A stretch of DNA of 64,000 nucleotides from the NCBI RefSeq assembly GCF_000024085.1, contig NC_013166.1:1-64000 (forward strand), in the 5' to 3' direction. The position numbers and the translations under genes are program-made. The notes under the pieces were generated by a model, which saw nothing but the letters and a program-made list of their open reading frames with translations, had not been told where the DNA came from and did no database searches. Positions 12,209 through 25,065 of this stretch are shown piece by piece (the first letter of the stretch is position 1; each line of letters begins with the position of its first letter). Source of the DNA: Kangiella koreensis DSM 16069 (GTDB lineage: Bacteria; Pseudomonadota; Gammaproteobacteria; Enterobacterales; Kangiellaceae).

Positions 12209-12855
12209 GTAACTTTGGTTACCTCTATTTGATTACGGTTAATATAGGCTTCTAGTGCTGCTTCTAATTCGGGCAAGGTATTCACTGGCACCTGAGCACA
12301 AATGGTCACCTGCGCTGCAAAATCAGTATGCACTATTTCAGCCTGGGCTTCCTTGAGCAGGTATTCTACCTGCTTTTGTAGCTCATAAGCACAGGTTAGA
12401 TCAAGTTTCTCGGTGTAGATACGAGAACCGAGCTTAATCTGATCCATAGCCTGTTTGACCGATCCACCATAAGCGCGAGCCAAACCTCCGGTGCCTAATT
12501 TAGTGCCGCCATAATAGCGTGTAACAACAGCCGTTATATCGCCGACATCACTATGCTGCAAGACATTGAGCATTGGCATCCCGGCGGTACCGCTTGGCTC
12601 GCCATCGTCTGAGCAGGCGATCAAGGTGGTGCTGGCTGGGTTACCGACAATGTAGGCCCAGCAATGGTGAGTTGCTTCTGGTTCTGTTTGGTTGAAATGG
12701 TTAATAAAGGCCTTGGCGTCTTCAACTGTTGGGGTAAATGCTACTCGGGCAATGAATCGACTGCCTTTTATAACTTCCTCAAATGAAAACGGGTGCTCAA
12801 CGCTATGTTGAGGCACCCGGTAACCAGCAAGTGGTTCCTTAACAGCATCTGACAT
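12202..12855 (-). CDS. yigZ: YigZ / IMPACT family protein
   Basis: This is a 217-residue member of the UPF0029/IMPACT family. The N-terminal domain (about 20-125) has the family signature EPSGTAGMPML and the GGTKLGTGGLARAYG loop, followed by a smaller ferredoxin-like C-terminal domain (about 140-205). The E. coli homologue sits next to pepQ, as here. The molecular role is not established; IMPACT proteins in eukaryotes regulate Gcn2. The start is 9 nt after the pepQ stop. Confidence 0.9.
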   Translation of the reverse strand: MSDAVKEPLAGYRVPQHSVEHPFSFEEVIKGSRFIARVAFTPTVEDAKAFINHFNQTEPEATHHCWAYIVGNPASTTLIACSDDGEPSGTAGMPMLNVLQHSDVGDITAVVTRYYGGTKLGTGGLARAYGGSVKQAMDQIKLGSRIYTEKLDLTCAYELQKQVEYLLKEAQAEIVHTDFAAQVTICAQVPVNTLPELEAALEAYINRNQIEVTKVTC

Positions 12856-12864
12856 GGCAGGGGA

Positions 12865-14184
12865 TTAATCCAAATGCTCACGAGTCAGATTACGCGGACC
12901 TGTTGCGGTGACTAGCACTTCATCTTCAATACGAATACCGCCGAAAGGCTTAAACTGTTCGATTTTGTCCCAGTTAATGCTTTTTGCGTGGTCGGTTTGC
13001 TTGAGATCACCTAGCAAGGAATCGATGAAATAAAGGCCTGGTTCAACGGTAAGAATATTACCCACTTCAATATCGCGGGTATTACGAAGGAATGGGTGCG
13101 ACTTAGGTGGCGGAGCTGGATCGCCTTCTACATTAGCTTGGTGACCGCCGACATCATGTACCTGTAGACCAATGTGATGGCCAAGCCCATGCGGGAAGAA
13201 AGTAGAAGTAACACCAGCTTCAACCATTGATTCAGGAGACATATCACAAAACTTGTACTTGTTTAAAAGTTTGGCGATTTCATGGTGAGTTTCGATATGC
13301 AAATCAACGTAGGATTGGCCACTAGCCACTTTACTGCAAATGCGTTGTTCCAAAGCGTCCATATCACCGATCAGTTCAGCAAATTCATTTTGCTCGTAAG
13401 CATAGGTACGAGTGATATCAGCGGCATAGTTGTTATAACGAGCACCGGCATCAATCAGGAAAGTGCGATGATTATCAGGCGCCTGATTGTTATATAAGGT
13501 GTAGTGCAAGATGGCGGCATGTTCATTAAGAGCTACGATGCTGCCATAGGGAAGTTGGTGTTCAGCATGACCAGTTGCCAATAGGTAAGCTAAATGAATC
13601 TCAAGCTCCGACCCATTCTTGAAGAACATATCGCGGGCTGCCATGTGGCCTAAAGCAGCACGCTTGTTGGCCCGTGAAACACATTCAACCTCATAGTCAG
13701 ACTTGATAGCGCGGTGCCAGTTGATTTCGTTCATGAAATAGCCTGGATTAACAGCGGCAAAACCATCTTCATCAAACGGACGCCCCATTTCACCAATATA
13801 AGCGACATTACCTGTAGTAGGCACGTGAGAAAGAACTTCATCTTTAGTGCGAGTCATCACAATATCAAAGTGCTCAACCCAGAAGCCTTCGGGATCGCCA
13901 GCTACATAGTGCCAGAAGTCAACAGGCTGGTAGTAACATAGCTTGCGAGTACCGTCCGCTGAGATAATTAACACGCTATCGTGCAGATCGTCCAGGGGGA
14001 CAAAGCTATTAAAGTGGAAGTTAGACTTGAAGGGATACGACATGTCATCGAGGAAGATGCCATGCTGTGAGCCAGCCGGAATGACCAGGTGATCGAAATC
14101 ATGATTTTCCATGGCTTTTTGATAGCGCTGGGTAACAACATCAATATGATGCTTGAATAAAGGCGCCAACGAAGAATCGTGCAT
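12865..14184 (-). CDS. pepQ: Xaa-Pro dipeptidase PepQ
   Basis: PepQ is a cytosolic pita-bread metallopeptidase that hydrolyses dipeptides with C-terminal proline; the family also attacks some organophosphorus triesters. The 439 residues match E. coli PepQ (443). The creatinase-like N-domain is followed by the catalytic domain with metal ligands in FLIDAGARYNNYAADITRTY, FFPHGLGHHIGLQVHDVGG, NILTVEPGLYF and GGIRIEDEVLV. It is divergent from fadBA, the same arrangement as in E. coli. Confidence 0.95.
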   Translation of the reverse strand: MHDSSLAPLFKHHIDVVTQRYQKAMENHDFDHLVIPAGSQHGIFLDDMSYPFKSNFHFNSFVPLDDLHDSVLIISADGTRKLCYYQPVDFWHYVAGDPEGFWVEHFDIVMTRTKDEVLSHVPTTGNVAYIGEMGRPFDEDGFAAVNPGYFMNEINWHRAIKSDYEVECVSRANKRAALGHMAARDMFFKNGSELEIHLAYLLATGHAEHQLPYGSIVALNEHAAILHYTLYNNQAPDNHRTFLIDAGARYNNYAADITRTYAYEQNEFAELIGDMDALEQRICSKVASGQSYVDLHIETHHEIAKLLNKYKFCDMSPESMVEAGVTSTFFPHGLGHHIGLQVHDVGGHQANVEGDPAPPPKSHPFLRNTRDIEVGNILTVEPGLYFIDSLLGDLKQTDHAKSINWDKIEQFKPFGGIRIEDEVLVTATGPRNLTREHLD

Positions 14185-14484
14185 ATAGTATCCGAATGTG
14201 GTTAATCAATAGTGGCACCATTATTCCAGAAATCACGCCCGATCAGAAGGGTAGTCGGGGGCTTTCGTTTCCGATTAAACTTCGCTATGATTGGTCAGAC
14301 CAGAAGTTTGAATTGTGTCTGCTGACCTGCAGCAGTACACTGGTTTCCTTTATTTTAACGTTTGATTTTAATAAATAAGAATCAAGCGTTTAAACAATTA
14401 CCGCCAAAGCATTTTTTGCTGGAGCGCGTTGCACCGCAAAGGTCAACAGGCTCTAAGATTGGCAGCCAGCAATGGAGATTAAGA
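14185..14484. promoter_or_regulatory. pepQ-fadB divergent regulatory region
   Basis: This 300-bp region separates the divergent pepQ and fadBA units. It contains the FadR-like operator at 14289-14305 and an inverted repeat CTGCTG-ACCTG-CAGCAG at 14319-14335. A TTG-initiated extension of the fadB frame at 14362 is not favoured. I see no other gene. Confidence 0.5.
14289..14305. promoter_or_regulatory. candidate FadR operator upstream of fadBA
   Basis: GATTGGTCAGACCAGAA has the FadR core TGGTC-N-GACCA and is palindromic around position 14297. In E. coli, FadR represses fadBA in the absence of long-chain acyl-CoA by binding a very similar 17-mer. It lies about 180 bp upstream of the fadB start. 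No fadR gene is visible in the window. Confidence 0.6.
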
Positions 14485-17825
<3,341 letters not shown>

Positions 17826-17839
17826 GCGTTTGCCTCAAT

Positions 17840-17866
17840 AAAAAAGGCTCCTATGGAGCCTTTTTT
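17840..17866. terminator. terminator after fadA
   Basis: The stem AAAAAAGGCTCC / GGAGCCTTTTTT has a 3-nt loop. It is symmetric, so it can serve both fadBA and the small convergent gene at 17888-18031. Confidence 0.85.
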
Positions 17867-17887
17867 ATCAGAATAATAAGCAAGAAA

Positions 17888-18031
17888 TCACGGTTTATTT
17901 TTGAGTTTATCTTCAGATCGACTTTGATTGCGTTCGCTATCAAAGAATATACTGCCGGTTACGCCGGCCAGGCCAAATAGAAATATCAGTACTGATACAA
18001 GGATGACTATTATCCACTCAAATATTGTCAC
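17888..18031 (-). CDS. small single-pass membrane protein
   Basis: I do not recognise this 47-residue protein. It starts at a GTG with an excellent ribosome site (AGGAGGT, about 5 nt spacing), which is the main support for it being a real gene. It has one long hydrophobic helix (about residues 3-30, WIIVILVSVLIFLFGLAG) and a charged C-terminal tail (SERNQSRSEDKLKNKP). A longer ATG-initiated reading exists but bypasses the strong ribosome site. It may be a cytochrome-complex-like or regulatory small membrane protein; that is speculation. Confidence 0.55.
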   Translation of the reverse strand: MTIFEWIIVILVSVLIFLFGLAGVTGSIFFDSERNQSRSEDKLKNKP

Positions 18032-18163
18032 GAGGCACCTCCTGTGCTTTTCTTTCATATTGGCGAATAAAAGAAAAGTTGGCAACTAAAAGAATGTAAA
18101 AGTTTAATTGTAGTCTATACTTGATTAAGTGAAGCGTAGGTGAACAGGAAAAGGAGAAATGTG

Positions 18164-18556
18164 ATGCAGTCGAACTGTCAGAAGATAACAAATGTGATTG
18201 TGGTCAAAAATTTAGATAAAGGTATCTTATTTTGGGAGAATCTGGGTTTTGAAGTTGTTACTTCAGTCCCGCAAGATGATGAAATCGGCTTTGTGATTCT
18301 GAGTAATGGTAAAGCTGAAATTATGTATCAAACTACGGCCAGTATCGAAGATGATATTAATGAAAAGTTACCAGAATCTAAGACATTTTTGTTTGTAGAA
18401 GTTGAGGATATCAAAAAAACTCAGAAAGCTTTACAAAACGAAGAGCTATTAATTCAAGAAAGAGAAACTTTCTATGGGGCAACCGAAACGATTTGTCTCG
18501 ACCCGTACGGGAATTGGATTTGTTTTGCTGAGTTTAAGGAAGGCAAGAAAGAGTAG
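18164..18556 (+). CDS. VOC (glyoxalase/bleomycin resistance) superfamily protein
   Basis: This is a 130-residue protein with the vicinal-oxygen-chelate fold. The first motif is NVIVVKNLDKGILFWENLGFEVV and the second half ends ETICLDPYGNWICFAEF. VOC proteins include glyoxalases, dioxygenases and drug-binding resistance proteins; the substrate cannot be read from sequence. ATG 18164 is preferred over upstream GTGs because AGGAG lies 7 nt before it. It is convergent with rep, whose stop is 6 nt away. Confidence 0.8.
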   Translation: MQSNCQKITNVIVVKNLDKGILFWENLGFEVVTSVPQDDEIGFVILSNGKAEIMYQTTASIEDDINEKLPESKTFLFVEVEDIKKTQKALQNEELLIQERETFYGATETICLDPYGNWICFAEFKEGKKE

Positions 18557-18562
18557 ATTGTG

Positions 18563-20629
18563 CTAATCGGCAAAAAGTGACTTCAGCATAGAGATGTTAT
18601 CAGTAGCAAGCTGTTCCTGTTCTTCTTCGGTTAATGGCTTGCGTTTCGCATCCCAATCGAGATCATCTTGTGGAAGCTCCTCAAGAAATCGACTGGGTTC
18701 ACAGGTCATGACTTCTCCATACTTTGAACGCTTCTTACATAAGGTAAACGTCAAGGTTCGTTGGGCGCGAGTGATACCAACATAAGCAAGGCGACGCTCT
18801 TCTTCAATGTCATCATTTTCAATACTGGATTTGTGGGGCAGGAATTCTTCTTCCATGCCAACCAGGTAAACGTGGTTAAACTCCAAACCTTTTGCAGCAT
18901 GCAGTGTCATCAGCTGGACTTCGTTAGATTCTTCTTCTTCCTTTTCATTTCGGTCAAGCATGTCGCGCAACATTAAGTTAGCAACAGCAGCAGCGAATGG
19001 ATTTGGATCATTAGAATTATCGTCAATCCCTTTTTCTACCCAGCCCAACAATTCTTGAATATTATTCCACCGGAATTCAGCAGCTTTTGGGGTGCTGGAT
19101 GTTTCGTGAAGCCATGAATGATAGCCAATACGGGCGACTAGATCATGAATGACGCCGACACTATCGCCGCGCTCGGCATTATCTGCAGCTCGTGAAACTA
19201 GATCAGAAAAACGACGAACATTGTCTAAGCCTTTGCCTTGTAGATGTTGTTCTAGACCTATTTCATGACAGGCAGCAAATAAGCTGATATGACGAATTTG
19301 TGCATAGGTACCTAACTGTTCAAGGGTTGTTGGACCAATTCCTCGCCGTGGTGTATTGGCAATCCGAAGGAAAGCATTATCATCGTCCGGATTTGTGAGC
19401 AGTCGCAGATAAGCCATAATATCTTTAATTTCAGAGCGGGCAAAAAATGATGTGCTACCTGAAATTTTATAAGGAACGTTATTGGCGATTAAAGTTCTTT
19501 CGAAAATCTTAGATTGGTGGTTACCACGGTATAAAATGGCAAAGTCAGAATAGCGACCATTTTTTGTGCGTACTTTCCGGCTGATAATCTCAGTAACTAC
19601 TTTTTCGGCTTCAGCATCTTCGTTCGGACAGGTAACAACTCTGAGTGGATCGCCATAAGGTTTATCTGACCATAACTTTTTTACAAACGCATGCGGGTTG
19701 TTATCAATTAAGACGTTGGCAGCTTTTAGTATGCGTCCATAAGAACGATAATTTTGTTCGAGTTTAATAACTTGAAGGTGTGGGTAATCTTTTGCTAGTT
19801 GATCGAGGTTTTCGGGACGTGCACCACGCCAGGAGTAGATCGACTGATCGTCATCACCAACCACGGTAAAGTGTCCAAATTGGCCAACTAGATGCTTAAT
19901 CAATTCATATTGGCTGGTATTAGTATCCTGATATTCATCGACTAATAAGTAGCGAATTTTGTTTTGCCATTTTTCACGTACCTCAGGGTCATCTCTTAAC
20001 AATAAAGTTGGAATCAAAATAAGATCATCAAAATCTACGGCATTGTAGGCCTTCATACTACGCGCATACTTTTCATACACTTTGGCAAATATCAGTTGTT
20101 CCTGATCCTTGGCCTGATTGTATGCTTGCTCAGGAAGAATGAGTTCATTCTTCCAGGCAGAAATTTGTTGTTGCAGTCTAAACAGCAGTTGCTTATCACT
20201 TTCAGCTTCTTTAAAGCCAAGATCTTTGATAAGAGCAAGCGAGTCCTGATCATCAAAGATCGTAAAGTTGGACTTCATACGGAGTTTTTTATATTCGCGA
20301 CGAATGAAATTCAAACCAAAGTTATGAAAGGTTGATACGGTCAGACCCTGAGTGGCTTTAGCCCCAGCTAATTTACTGACGCGTTGTTTCATCTCGCGAG
20401 CAGCCTTATTAGTAAAGGTCACTGCAACAATATTGCGGGCAGGAATGTCCTTTTCTTTGATCAGGTAAACCATTTTGCGCGTGATAACGCTTGTTTTACC
20501 ACTACCTGCACCGGCCAACACCAGGATGGGACCCTGAGTTGCTAAAAGTGCTTCGCGTTGTTTTTCGTTAAGTTGTGGTAAAGACAAAGTTGCGGGACGA
20601 TTAATCAAAACTGGCGGCAAGTTTAGCAA
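18563..20629 (-). CDS. rep: ATP-dependent DNA helicase Rep
   Basis: Rep is a UvrD-type superfamily 1A 3'-5' helicase that helps replication forks pass protein blocks. Motif I is VLAGAGSGKTSVI, motif Ia AVTFTNKAAREM, motif II LLVDEYQDTN, motif III VVGDDDQSIYSWRGA, motif IV KLEQNYRS, motif V LMTLHAAKGLEF and motif VI RRLAYVGITRAQ. There is no ATG at the N-terminus. The farthest start is TTG 20629 (688 aa), but a TTG near 20587 would give about 674 aa, closer to E. coli Rep (673), so the first residues are uncertain. Confidence 0.93.
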   Translation of the reverse strand: MLNLPPVLINRPATLSLPQLNEKQREALLATQGPILVLAGAGSGKTSVITRKMVYLIKEKDIPARNIVAVTFTNKAAREMKQRVSKLAGAKATQGLTVSTFHNFGLNFIRREYKKLRMKSNFTIFDDQDSLALIKDLGFKEAESDKQLLFRLQQQISAWKNELILPEQAYNQAKDQEQLIFAKVYEKYARSMKAYNAVDFDDLILIPTLLLRDDPEVREKWQNKIRYLLVDEYQDTNTSQYELIKHLVGQFGHFTVVGDDDQSIYSWRGARPENLDQLAKDYPHLQVIKLEQNYRSYGRILKAANVLIDNNPHAFVKKLWSDKPYGDPLRVVTCPNEDAEAEKVVTEIISRKVRTKNGRYSDFAILYRGNHQSKIFERTLIANNVPYKISGSTSFFARSEIKDIMAYLRLLTNPDDDNAFLRIANTPRRGIGPTTLEQLGTYAQIRHISLFAACHEIGLEQHLQGKGLDNVRRFSDLVSRAADNAERGDSVGVIHDLVARIGYHSWLHETSSTPKAAEFRWNNIQELLGWVEKGIDDNSNDPNPFAAAVANLMLRDMLDRNEKEEEESNEVQLMTLHAAKGLEFNHVYLVGMEEEFLPHKSSIENDDIEEERRLAYVGITRAQRTLTFTLCKKRSKYGEVMTCEPSRFLEELPQDDLDWDAKRKPLTEEEQEQLATDNISMLKSLFAD

Positions 20630-20682
20630 GTCGCCGCCAGCAAAGACAATGGAAAATCAGAAAATCACGAGCGAATAAATGA

Positions 20683-21546
20683 TCAGTTGGTGTCATTCTC
20701 AACAAACAGAGGCAGTTTCAAATAGTTACGGCCGTTTGACTCAGGAGCAGGTAATTCAGCTGCTCGAATATTGAGCTGAACCGATGGGTAAATCAGCTTT
20801 GGTACCGCCAGAGTTGAATCCCGTTTAGTACGTATTTGAACGAACTCCTGTTTACTATTATGAGCCTGCTGCAAATGAACATTGTCTTTCATGTGAGCAA
20901 CACTAATGCCGGTTTCTGGCTCACGACCATCGGGGTAGTCGTGGCATAACCAGAGTTTGTGATCATCAGGGAATGAAATCAGGAATTGCAGGCTATCAAA
21001 AAGCTTGTCCGCATCGCCGCCTGGAAAGTCGCAGCGTGCTGTGCCGGTATCTGGGTGGAAGAAGGTGTCGCCAATAAATAGATTACCCTCAATCAGGTAA
21101 CTCATACTGTCATTTGTATGACCAGGAGTGGGGTAGGCGGTAAAACTGTTCGAGCCAAAGGGAAGTTTTTCTCCGCTTTTCATCAATCGGTCAAACTGAC
21201 TGCCATCAATAGGCATATCAATATTGAAGAAGTCGCTAAATTGAGTTTGCACCTCTTTGATGCCCTCGCCAATGACTATTTGGCCGCCCAAAGCCTGTTT
21301 AATATGCTGAGCAGCGGAAATGTGATCTGCGTGGGCGTGGGTTTCCAGAATCCATTGTAAGCTGAGTGAGTTTTGTTTAATGTAATCAATAAGTTGGTTA
21401 GCGGATTGATAGCTTACCTGACCAGAGCTCAAATCAAAATCTATGACTGGATCGATAATAGTGGCTATTTTTTGATCAGGATCAAGAAGGATATAACTCC
21501 AAGTGCCAGTATCATCATGATAGAAGGATTTAATTTCGATAGACAT
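20683..21546 (-). CDS. MBL-fold persulfide dioxygenase-like hydrolase (ETHE1/Blh type)
   Basis: This is a metallo-beta-lactamase-fold protein of the ETHE1-like group, whose studied members oxidise glutathione persulfide to sulfite with non-haem iron. The 287-residue protein has ETHAHADHISA, the loop GHTNDSMSYL and GDTFFHPDTGTARCDFPGGD, and the last ligand His in WLCHDYPDG. I start at ATG 21546, matching the conserved N-terminus, over an upstream TTG. It has no fused rhodanese domain, but a separate rhodanese and a two-cysteine ArsR repressor lie 5 kb away, suggesting a sulfide/persulfide role. Confidence 0.85.
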   Translation of the reverse strand: MSIEIKSFYHDDTGTWSYILLDPDQKIATIIDPVIDFDLSSGQVSYQSANQLIDYIKQNSLSLQWILETHAHADHISAAQHIKQALGGQIVIGEGIKEVQTQFSDFFNIDMPIDGSQFDRLMKSGEKLPFGSNSFTAYPTPGHTNDSMSYLIEGNLFIGDTFFHPDTGTARCDFPGGDADKLFDSLQFLISFPDDHKLWLCHDYPDGREPETGISVAHMKDNVHLQQAHNSKQEFVQIRTKRDSTLAVPKLIYPSVQLNIRAAELPAPESNGRNYLKLPLFVENDTN

Positions 21547-21609
21547 GCTATATTGAATCAATGAATTTGCTCACCAGCATAGATTATTGTTTGAATATTA
21601 GCAAATACT

Positions 21610-21629
21610 AATCTATACTATATTAGATT
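21610..21629. promoter_or_regulatory. AT-rich inverted repeat between MBL and RND genes
   Basis: AATCTA (21610-21615) and TAGATT (21624-21629) flank TATACTAT, which resembles a -10 box for the plus-strand operon. A second pair, ATTAG / CTAAT (21597-21612), overlaps it. The 8-mer CTATACTA recurs upstream of the ArsR gene (27434-27441). It could be an operator for that regulator, which is inference. Confidence 0.35.
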
Positions 21630-21660
21630 TCCCTAATAAATGCTTTAAATGGAAGGACGT

Positions 21661-24192
21661 ATGAAACAATTTCTGCTTACATTTTCAATGACGAAGCCCA
21701 AGTGGATATTCATCATAACATTGCTCTTAACAGCAATTACCGGAGCCATGATACCGAATATTGTTGTAGATACGGATCCGGAGAATATGCTGGCCGAAGA
21801 CCAGTCGTCACGGTTGTATCACAATGAGGTTAAGGACCGTTTTGATTTATATGACATCATTGTGGTGGGGGCGGTCAATAACAGTGAGCAAGGAATATAT
21901 AACCCAAGGTCATTACAGGCTATAAAACAGTTGACCGATGGTATTGCTGAGATTGAGGGTGTGGTTGCCCCAGACATGATGGCACTTTCAACCGTAGATA
22001 ATATCAGTCAAGAGGGCCCTGGCACGATACGATTCGAATGGTTAATGAGTGAAGCACCTGAGAGTCAAGGTGAAGCGGATTGGATTAACCAGCAAGTAGA
22101 ACGCTTACCATTATTGCAAGACACCCTGGCATCGAGTGATGACAAAGCAACAGCAATTTATGTGCCTATTATAGATAAAGATGAAAGCTATCGGATTTCA
22201 CAGGAAATCGAGGCTTTAATTGGGCGGTTGGATTCAGATGATGAATACCACATTACCGGGCTTCCGGTTGCCGAGGATACATTTGGTTATCAGATGTTTG
22301 TGCAAATGGGTATTTCAGCACCATTAGCGGCTTTAGTGATCTTCATTTTGATGTGGGTATTTTTCCGTAATTTAAAATTTATTGCCGCGCCAATGATTAT
22401 CGCGATGGCCACTGTGATTATCACTATGGGCTTATTAATTGGAATGGGCTTTACCGTGCATATCATGAGTTCGATGATTCCGATTTTTTTGATGCCGATT
22501 GCGGTGGTGGATTCGATTCACATAATGTCGGAATTTTCTGATAACTATAAGCCGGGTCGTGACCGTAAAGAAGTAATCAAGGAAGTCATCGGTCATCTAT
22601 TTACACCCATGCTGTATACCAGTGTCACATCAGCGGTGGGCTTCTTCTCATTGTTGTTAACACCAATTCCTCCGGTACAGATTTTTGGAGCTTATGTTGG
22701 CTTTGGTATTTTGTTGGCATTCTTGCTAACCATTATTTTTATACCAGCTTATTTGATAGCGCTAAAACCAAAAGCATTAGCATCATTGCAGACCGAAGCA
22801 AAGCAACAAGGTAGGCTGCAAAAAGGGTTAAAGAAAATAGGTAAAGGAAGTTTAGCTGCAAGCAAACTAGTCACAGTATTATTTATGGCTGTGGTGGCAT
22901 TAAGTATCTGGGGAATAACTCAGATCCAAATTAATGATAATCCGGTGCGTTGGTTTAAAGCAGACCACAAAATACGAGTTGCTGACAAAGTCTTAAATAA
23001 TCACTTTGCAGGAACTTATGATGCGTATTTAGTTTTGGAAGCCGATGAGTCAGAGGCAAAAGAAACTTGGATGCGTGCAGTTAATACTATTGAAGATAAG
23101 TCGCTAAAGAATGAAGTTATAACCATCATGCAAAATGACAATCAACTAACAACGCAGTTAAATCAGGTCATGATGTTGTTAGAGGATAAGTTGTTTGATG
23201 CAACTGGTGAGCAGGCTGAGGTTTTGGAAGACTTGATCATGCGGGCTGATGAAGCGCGCATAAAAGTTGCCTACTTCCAGCGGCCAGAAATTCTGCATGA
23301 AATTGAGCAATTGCAACAGGCATTGGCGGACAGTGGTTATGTAGGAAAAAGTAACTCGTTGGCAGATGTTGTAAAAACAGTGACTCGTGAATTAAAAACC
23401 GGTCAGCCGAAGGACTTTGTGATTCCAAATAACCAAAATGGTGTGGCACAAGCATTATTGCAGTATCAATCGTCACACCGGCCACAAGATTTGTGGCACA
23501 TGGTAACCAAGGAGTACAGCTCAACGGCAGTATGGTTGCAGCTTACTAGTGGTGATAATCAGGATATGACGCAAGTAGTAGAATTTGTTGATCAATATTT
23601 TGCGGATAATCCTTTACCTGAAGGCGTCAAAGCACAATGGGCCGGTAAGAGTTATCTCAATATGGTGTGGCAGGACGAAATGGTTGCCGGAATGTTAGAC
23701 AGTTTAATGAGTGCCTTTGTAGTGGTGCTGCTGATGATGATCATTTTGTTCCGTAGTGTTCTGTTTGGATTATTGGCCATGCTGCCGTTGAGCATCACGA
23801 TATTGTTTATTTATGGTCTGATAGGTTGGGTCGGTAAAGATTATGATATGCCAATTGCGGTTCTATCGTCGTTGACTTTAGGTTTATCGATTGACTTTGC
23901 AATCCATTTCTTGGAGCGGGCAAGAGAAATCTTTAAACAAACTGGTGATTTTAAAAAGACCATGGTCAAAATGTTTGAAGAACCGGCATCAGCAATCAGC
24001 CGTAATGCGATTGTAATTGCCGTTGGCTTTACCCCACTACTATTTGCGCCACTAGTGCCATACATTACTGTTGGATTCTTCCTGGCGACCATTATGGCTG
24101 CATCAGCAGCGGTAACTCTGGTCTTATTACCGGTGGCGCTAAAAGGTACGCGTCGGTGGGCATTCAAACCACAAGATCAGGCAAAAATATAG
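21661..24192 (+). CDS. MMPL/RND-family inner-membrane transporter
   Basis: This is an 843-residue RND transporter of the MMPL/HpnN type with the usual duplicated layout. Each half has one N-terminal membrane helix, a large periplasmic domain, and a block of about five helices (about 215-385 and 670-830). The conserved RND residues fall in MPIAVVDSIHIMSEFSD and LSLTLGLSIDFAIHFLERA. ATG 21661 has GGAAGG 4 nt upstream. It heads an operon with a LolA-like lipoprotein-sorting protein, a beta-barrel and DUF2892, so lipid or hydrophobic-compound transport across the envelope is the likely role. The substrate is unknown. Confidence 0.85.
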   Translation: MKQFLLTFSMTKPKWIFIITLLLTAITGAMIPNIVVDTDPENMLAEDQSSRLYHNEVKDRFDLYDIIVVGAVNNSEQGIYNPRSLQAIKQLTDGIAEIEGVVAPDMMALSTVDNISQEGPGTIRFEWLMSEAPESQGEADWINQQVERLPLLQDTLASSDDKATAIYVPIIDKDESYRISQEIEALIGRLDSDDEYHITGLPVAEDTFGYQMFVQMGISAPLAALVIFILMWVFFRNLKFIAAPMIIAMATVIITMGLLIGMGFTVHIMSSMIPIFLMPIAVVDSIHIMSEFSDNYKPGRDRKEVIKEVIGHLFTPMLYTSVTSAVGFFSLLLTPIPPVQIFGAYVGFGILLAFLLTIIFIPAYLIALKPKALASLQTEAKQQGRLQKGLKKIGKGSLAASKLVTVLFMAVVALSIWGITQIQINDNPVRWFKADHKIRVADKVLNNHFAGTYDAYLVLEADESEAKETWMRAVNTIEDKSLKNEVITIMQNDNQLTTQLNQVMMLLEDKLFDATGEQAEVLEDLIMRADEARIKVAYFQRPEILHEIEQLQQALADSGYVGKSNSLADVVKTVTRELKTGQPKDFVIPNNQNGVAQALLQYQSSHRPQDLWHMVTKEYSSTAVWLQLTSGDNQDMTQVVEFVDQYFADNPLPEGVKAQWAGKSYLNMVWQDEMVAGMLDSLMSAFVVVLLMMIILFRSVLFGLLAMLPLSITILFIYGLIGWVGKDYDMPIAVLSSLTLGLSIDFAIHFLERAREIFKQTGDFKKTMVKMFEEPASAISRNAIVIAVGFTPLLFAPLVPYITVGFFLATIMAASAAVTLVLLPVALKGTRRWAFKPQDQAKI

Positions 24193-24201
24193 GAGGCTTT
24201 T

Positions 24202-25044
24202 ATGAAAAGCTTGCACAGTAACATGAAACACAAATTAATAGCATTGTTAGCAACAGGTATGATTTTACCATTGCTAATGGTTAGTTCGGAAGCATCTGAA
24301 GCAGAAAGTGAGTTAACTGTTGAAGAGATCATAAGTAGAGCAAACACGGTATCGTATTATGCTGGCGATGATGGCCGTAGCGATGCACGAATGATGATTA
24401 TGGATAAAGATGGTAATCGCCAATTGCGACAGTTTGCTATTCTGCGTAAAGATATTGAAGATGAAGGGGATCAGAATTTTCTAGTGGTGTTCAGTCGTCC
24501 GTCTGATGTTCGCGGAACAGTATTTCTAGTCAATAAGCATGTAGATCGTGATGATGACCGTTGGTTATATTTACCCGGTCTTGATTTAGAAAAACGTATT
24601 TCGGCGGGTGATAAACGTACCAGTTTTGTTGGTTCAGATTTTTTCTATGAGGATGTATCAGGTCGTAATCCTGCGCTGGATAATCATGAGCTGCTGGAAG
24701 TGACTGATACTGCTTATATTGTGAAAAATACGCCGATGGATAAAGCAAATGTCGAGTTTTCCTACTACATTGCAAACATCAATAAAGAAACATTTTTGCC
24801 AATGACGGTGGAATACTTTAACAATAAAGGCGAAGTCTATCGTCGAATGGATGTTGCCGAAGTGGAAGAAGTGCAGGGTATCCCAACGGTTATGAAATCA
24901 AAAATATCTAACCTGGAAACCGGCAGCGTAACCTATATGGAATTTCGTCGTCCGGTCTATAACATTGGTGTACCGGAGGATGTGTTTACGTCACGTTCGC
25001 TAAGAAATCCTCCACGCGAATGGTTAGAAGCTGAGCAAGAGTAA
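24202..25044 (+). CDS. outer membrane lipoprotein-sorting protein (LolA-like)
   Basis: This is a 280-residue periplasmic protein with a signal peptide (about 1-32). The mature part resembles the LolA/LolB-like half-barrel family annotated as outer membrane lipoprotein-sorting proteins. Conserved-looking blocks are MMIMDKDGNRQLRQFAIL, DRWLYLPGLDLEKRI and GSDFFYEDVSGRNP. AGGAGG lies before the ATG, 9 nt after the transporter gene. Such proteins commonly pair with RND transporters, where they may ferry a hydrophobic substrate through the periplasm. Confidence 0.8.
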   Translation: MKSLHSNMKHKLIALLATGMILPLLMVSSEASEAESELTVEEIISRANTVSYYAGDDGRSDARMMIMDKDGNRQLRQFAILRKDIEDEGDQNFLVVFSRPSDVRGTVFLVNKHVDRDDDRWLYLPGLDLEKRISAGDKRTSFVGSDFFYEDVSGRNPALDNHELLEVTDTAYIVKNTPMDKANVEFSYYIANINKETFLPMTVEYFNNKGEVYRRMDVAEVEEVQGIPTVMKSKISNLETGSVTYMEFRRPVYNIGVPEDVFTSRSLRNPPREWLEAEQE

Positions 25045-25065
25045 GCTCGTGGCTTAAAGGGAAGA

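Noticed and set aside
14362..14484. TTG-initiated N-terminal extension of fadB
   Set aside because: ATG 14485 has a good ribosome site and gives the normal length and the conserved MIFEGQ-type start; the extension would run through the operator region.
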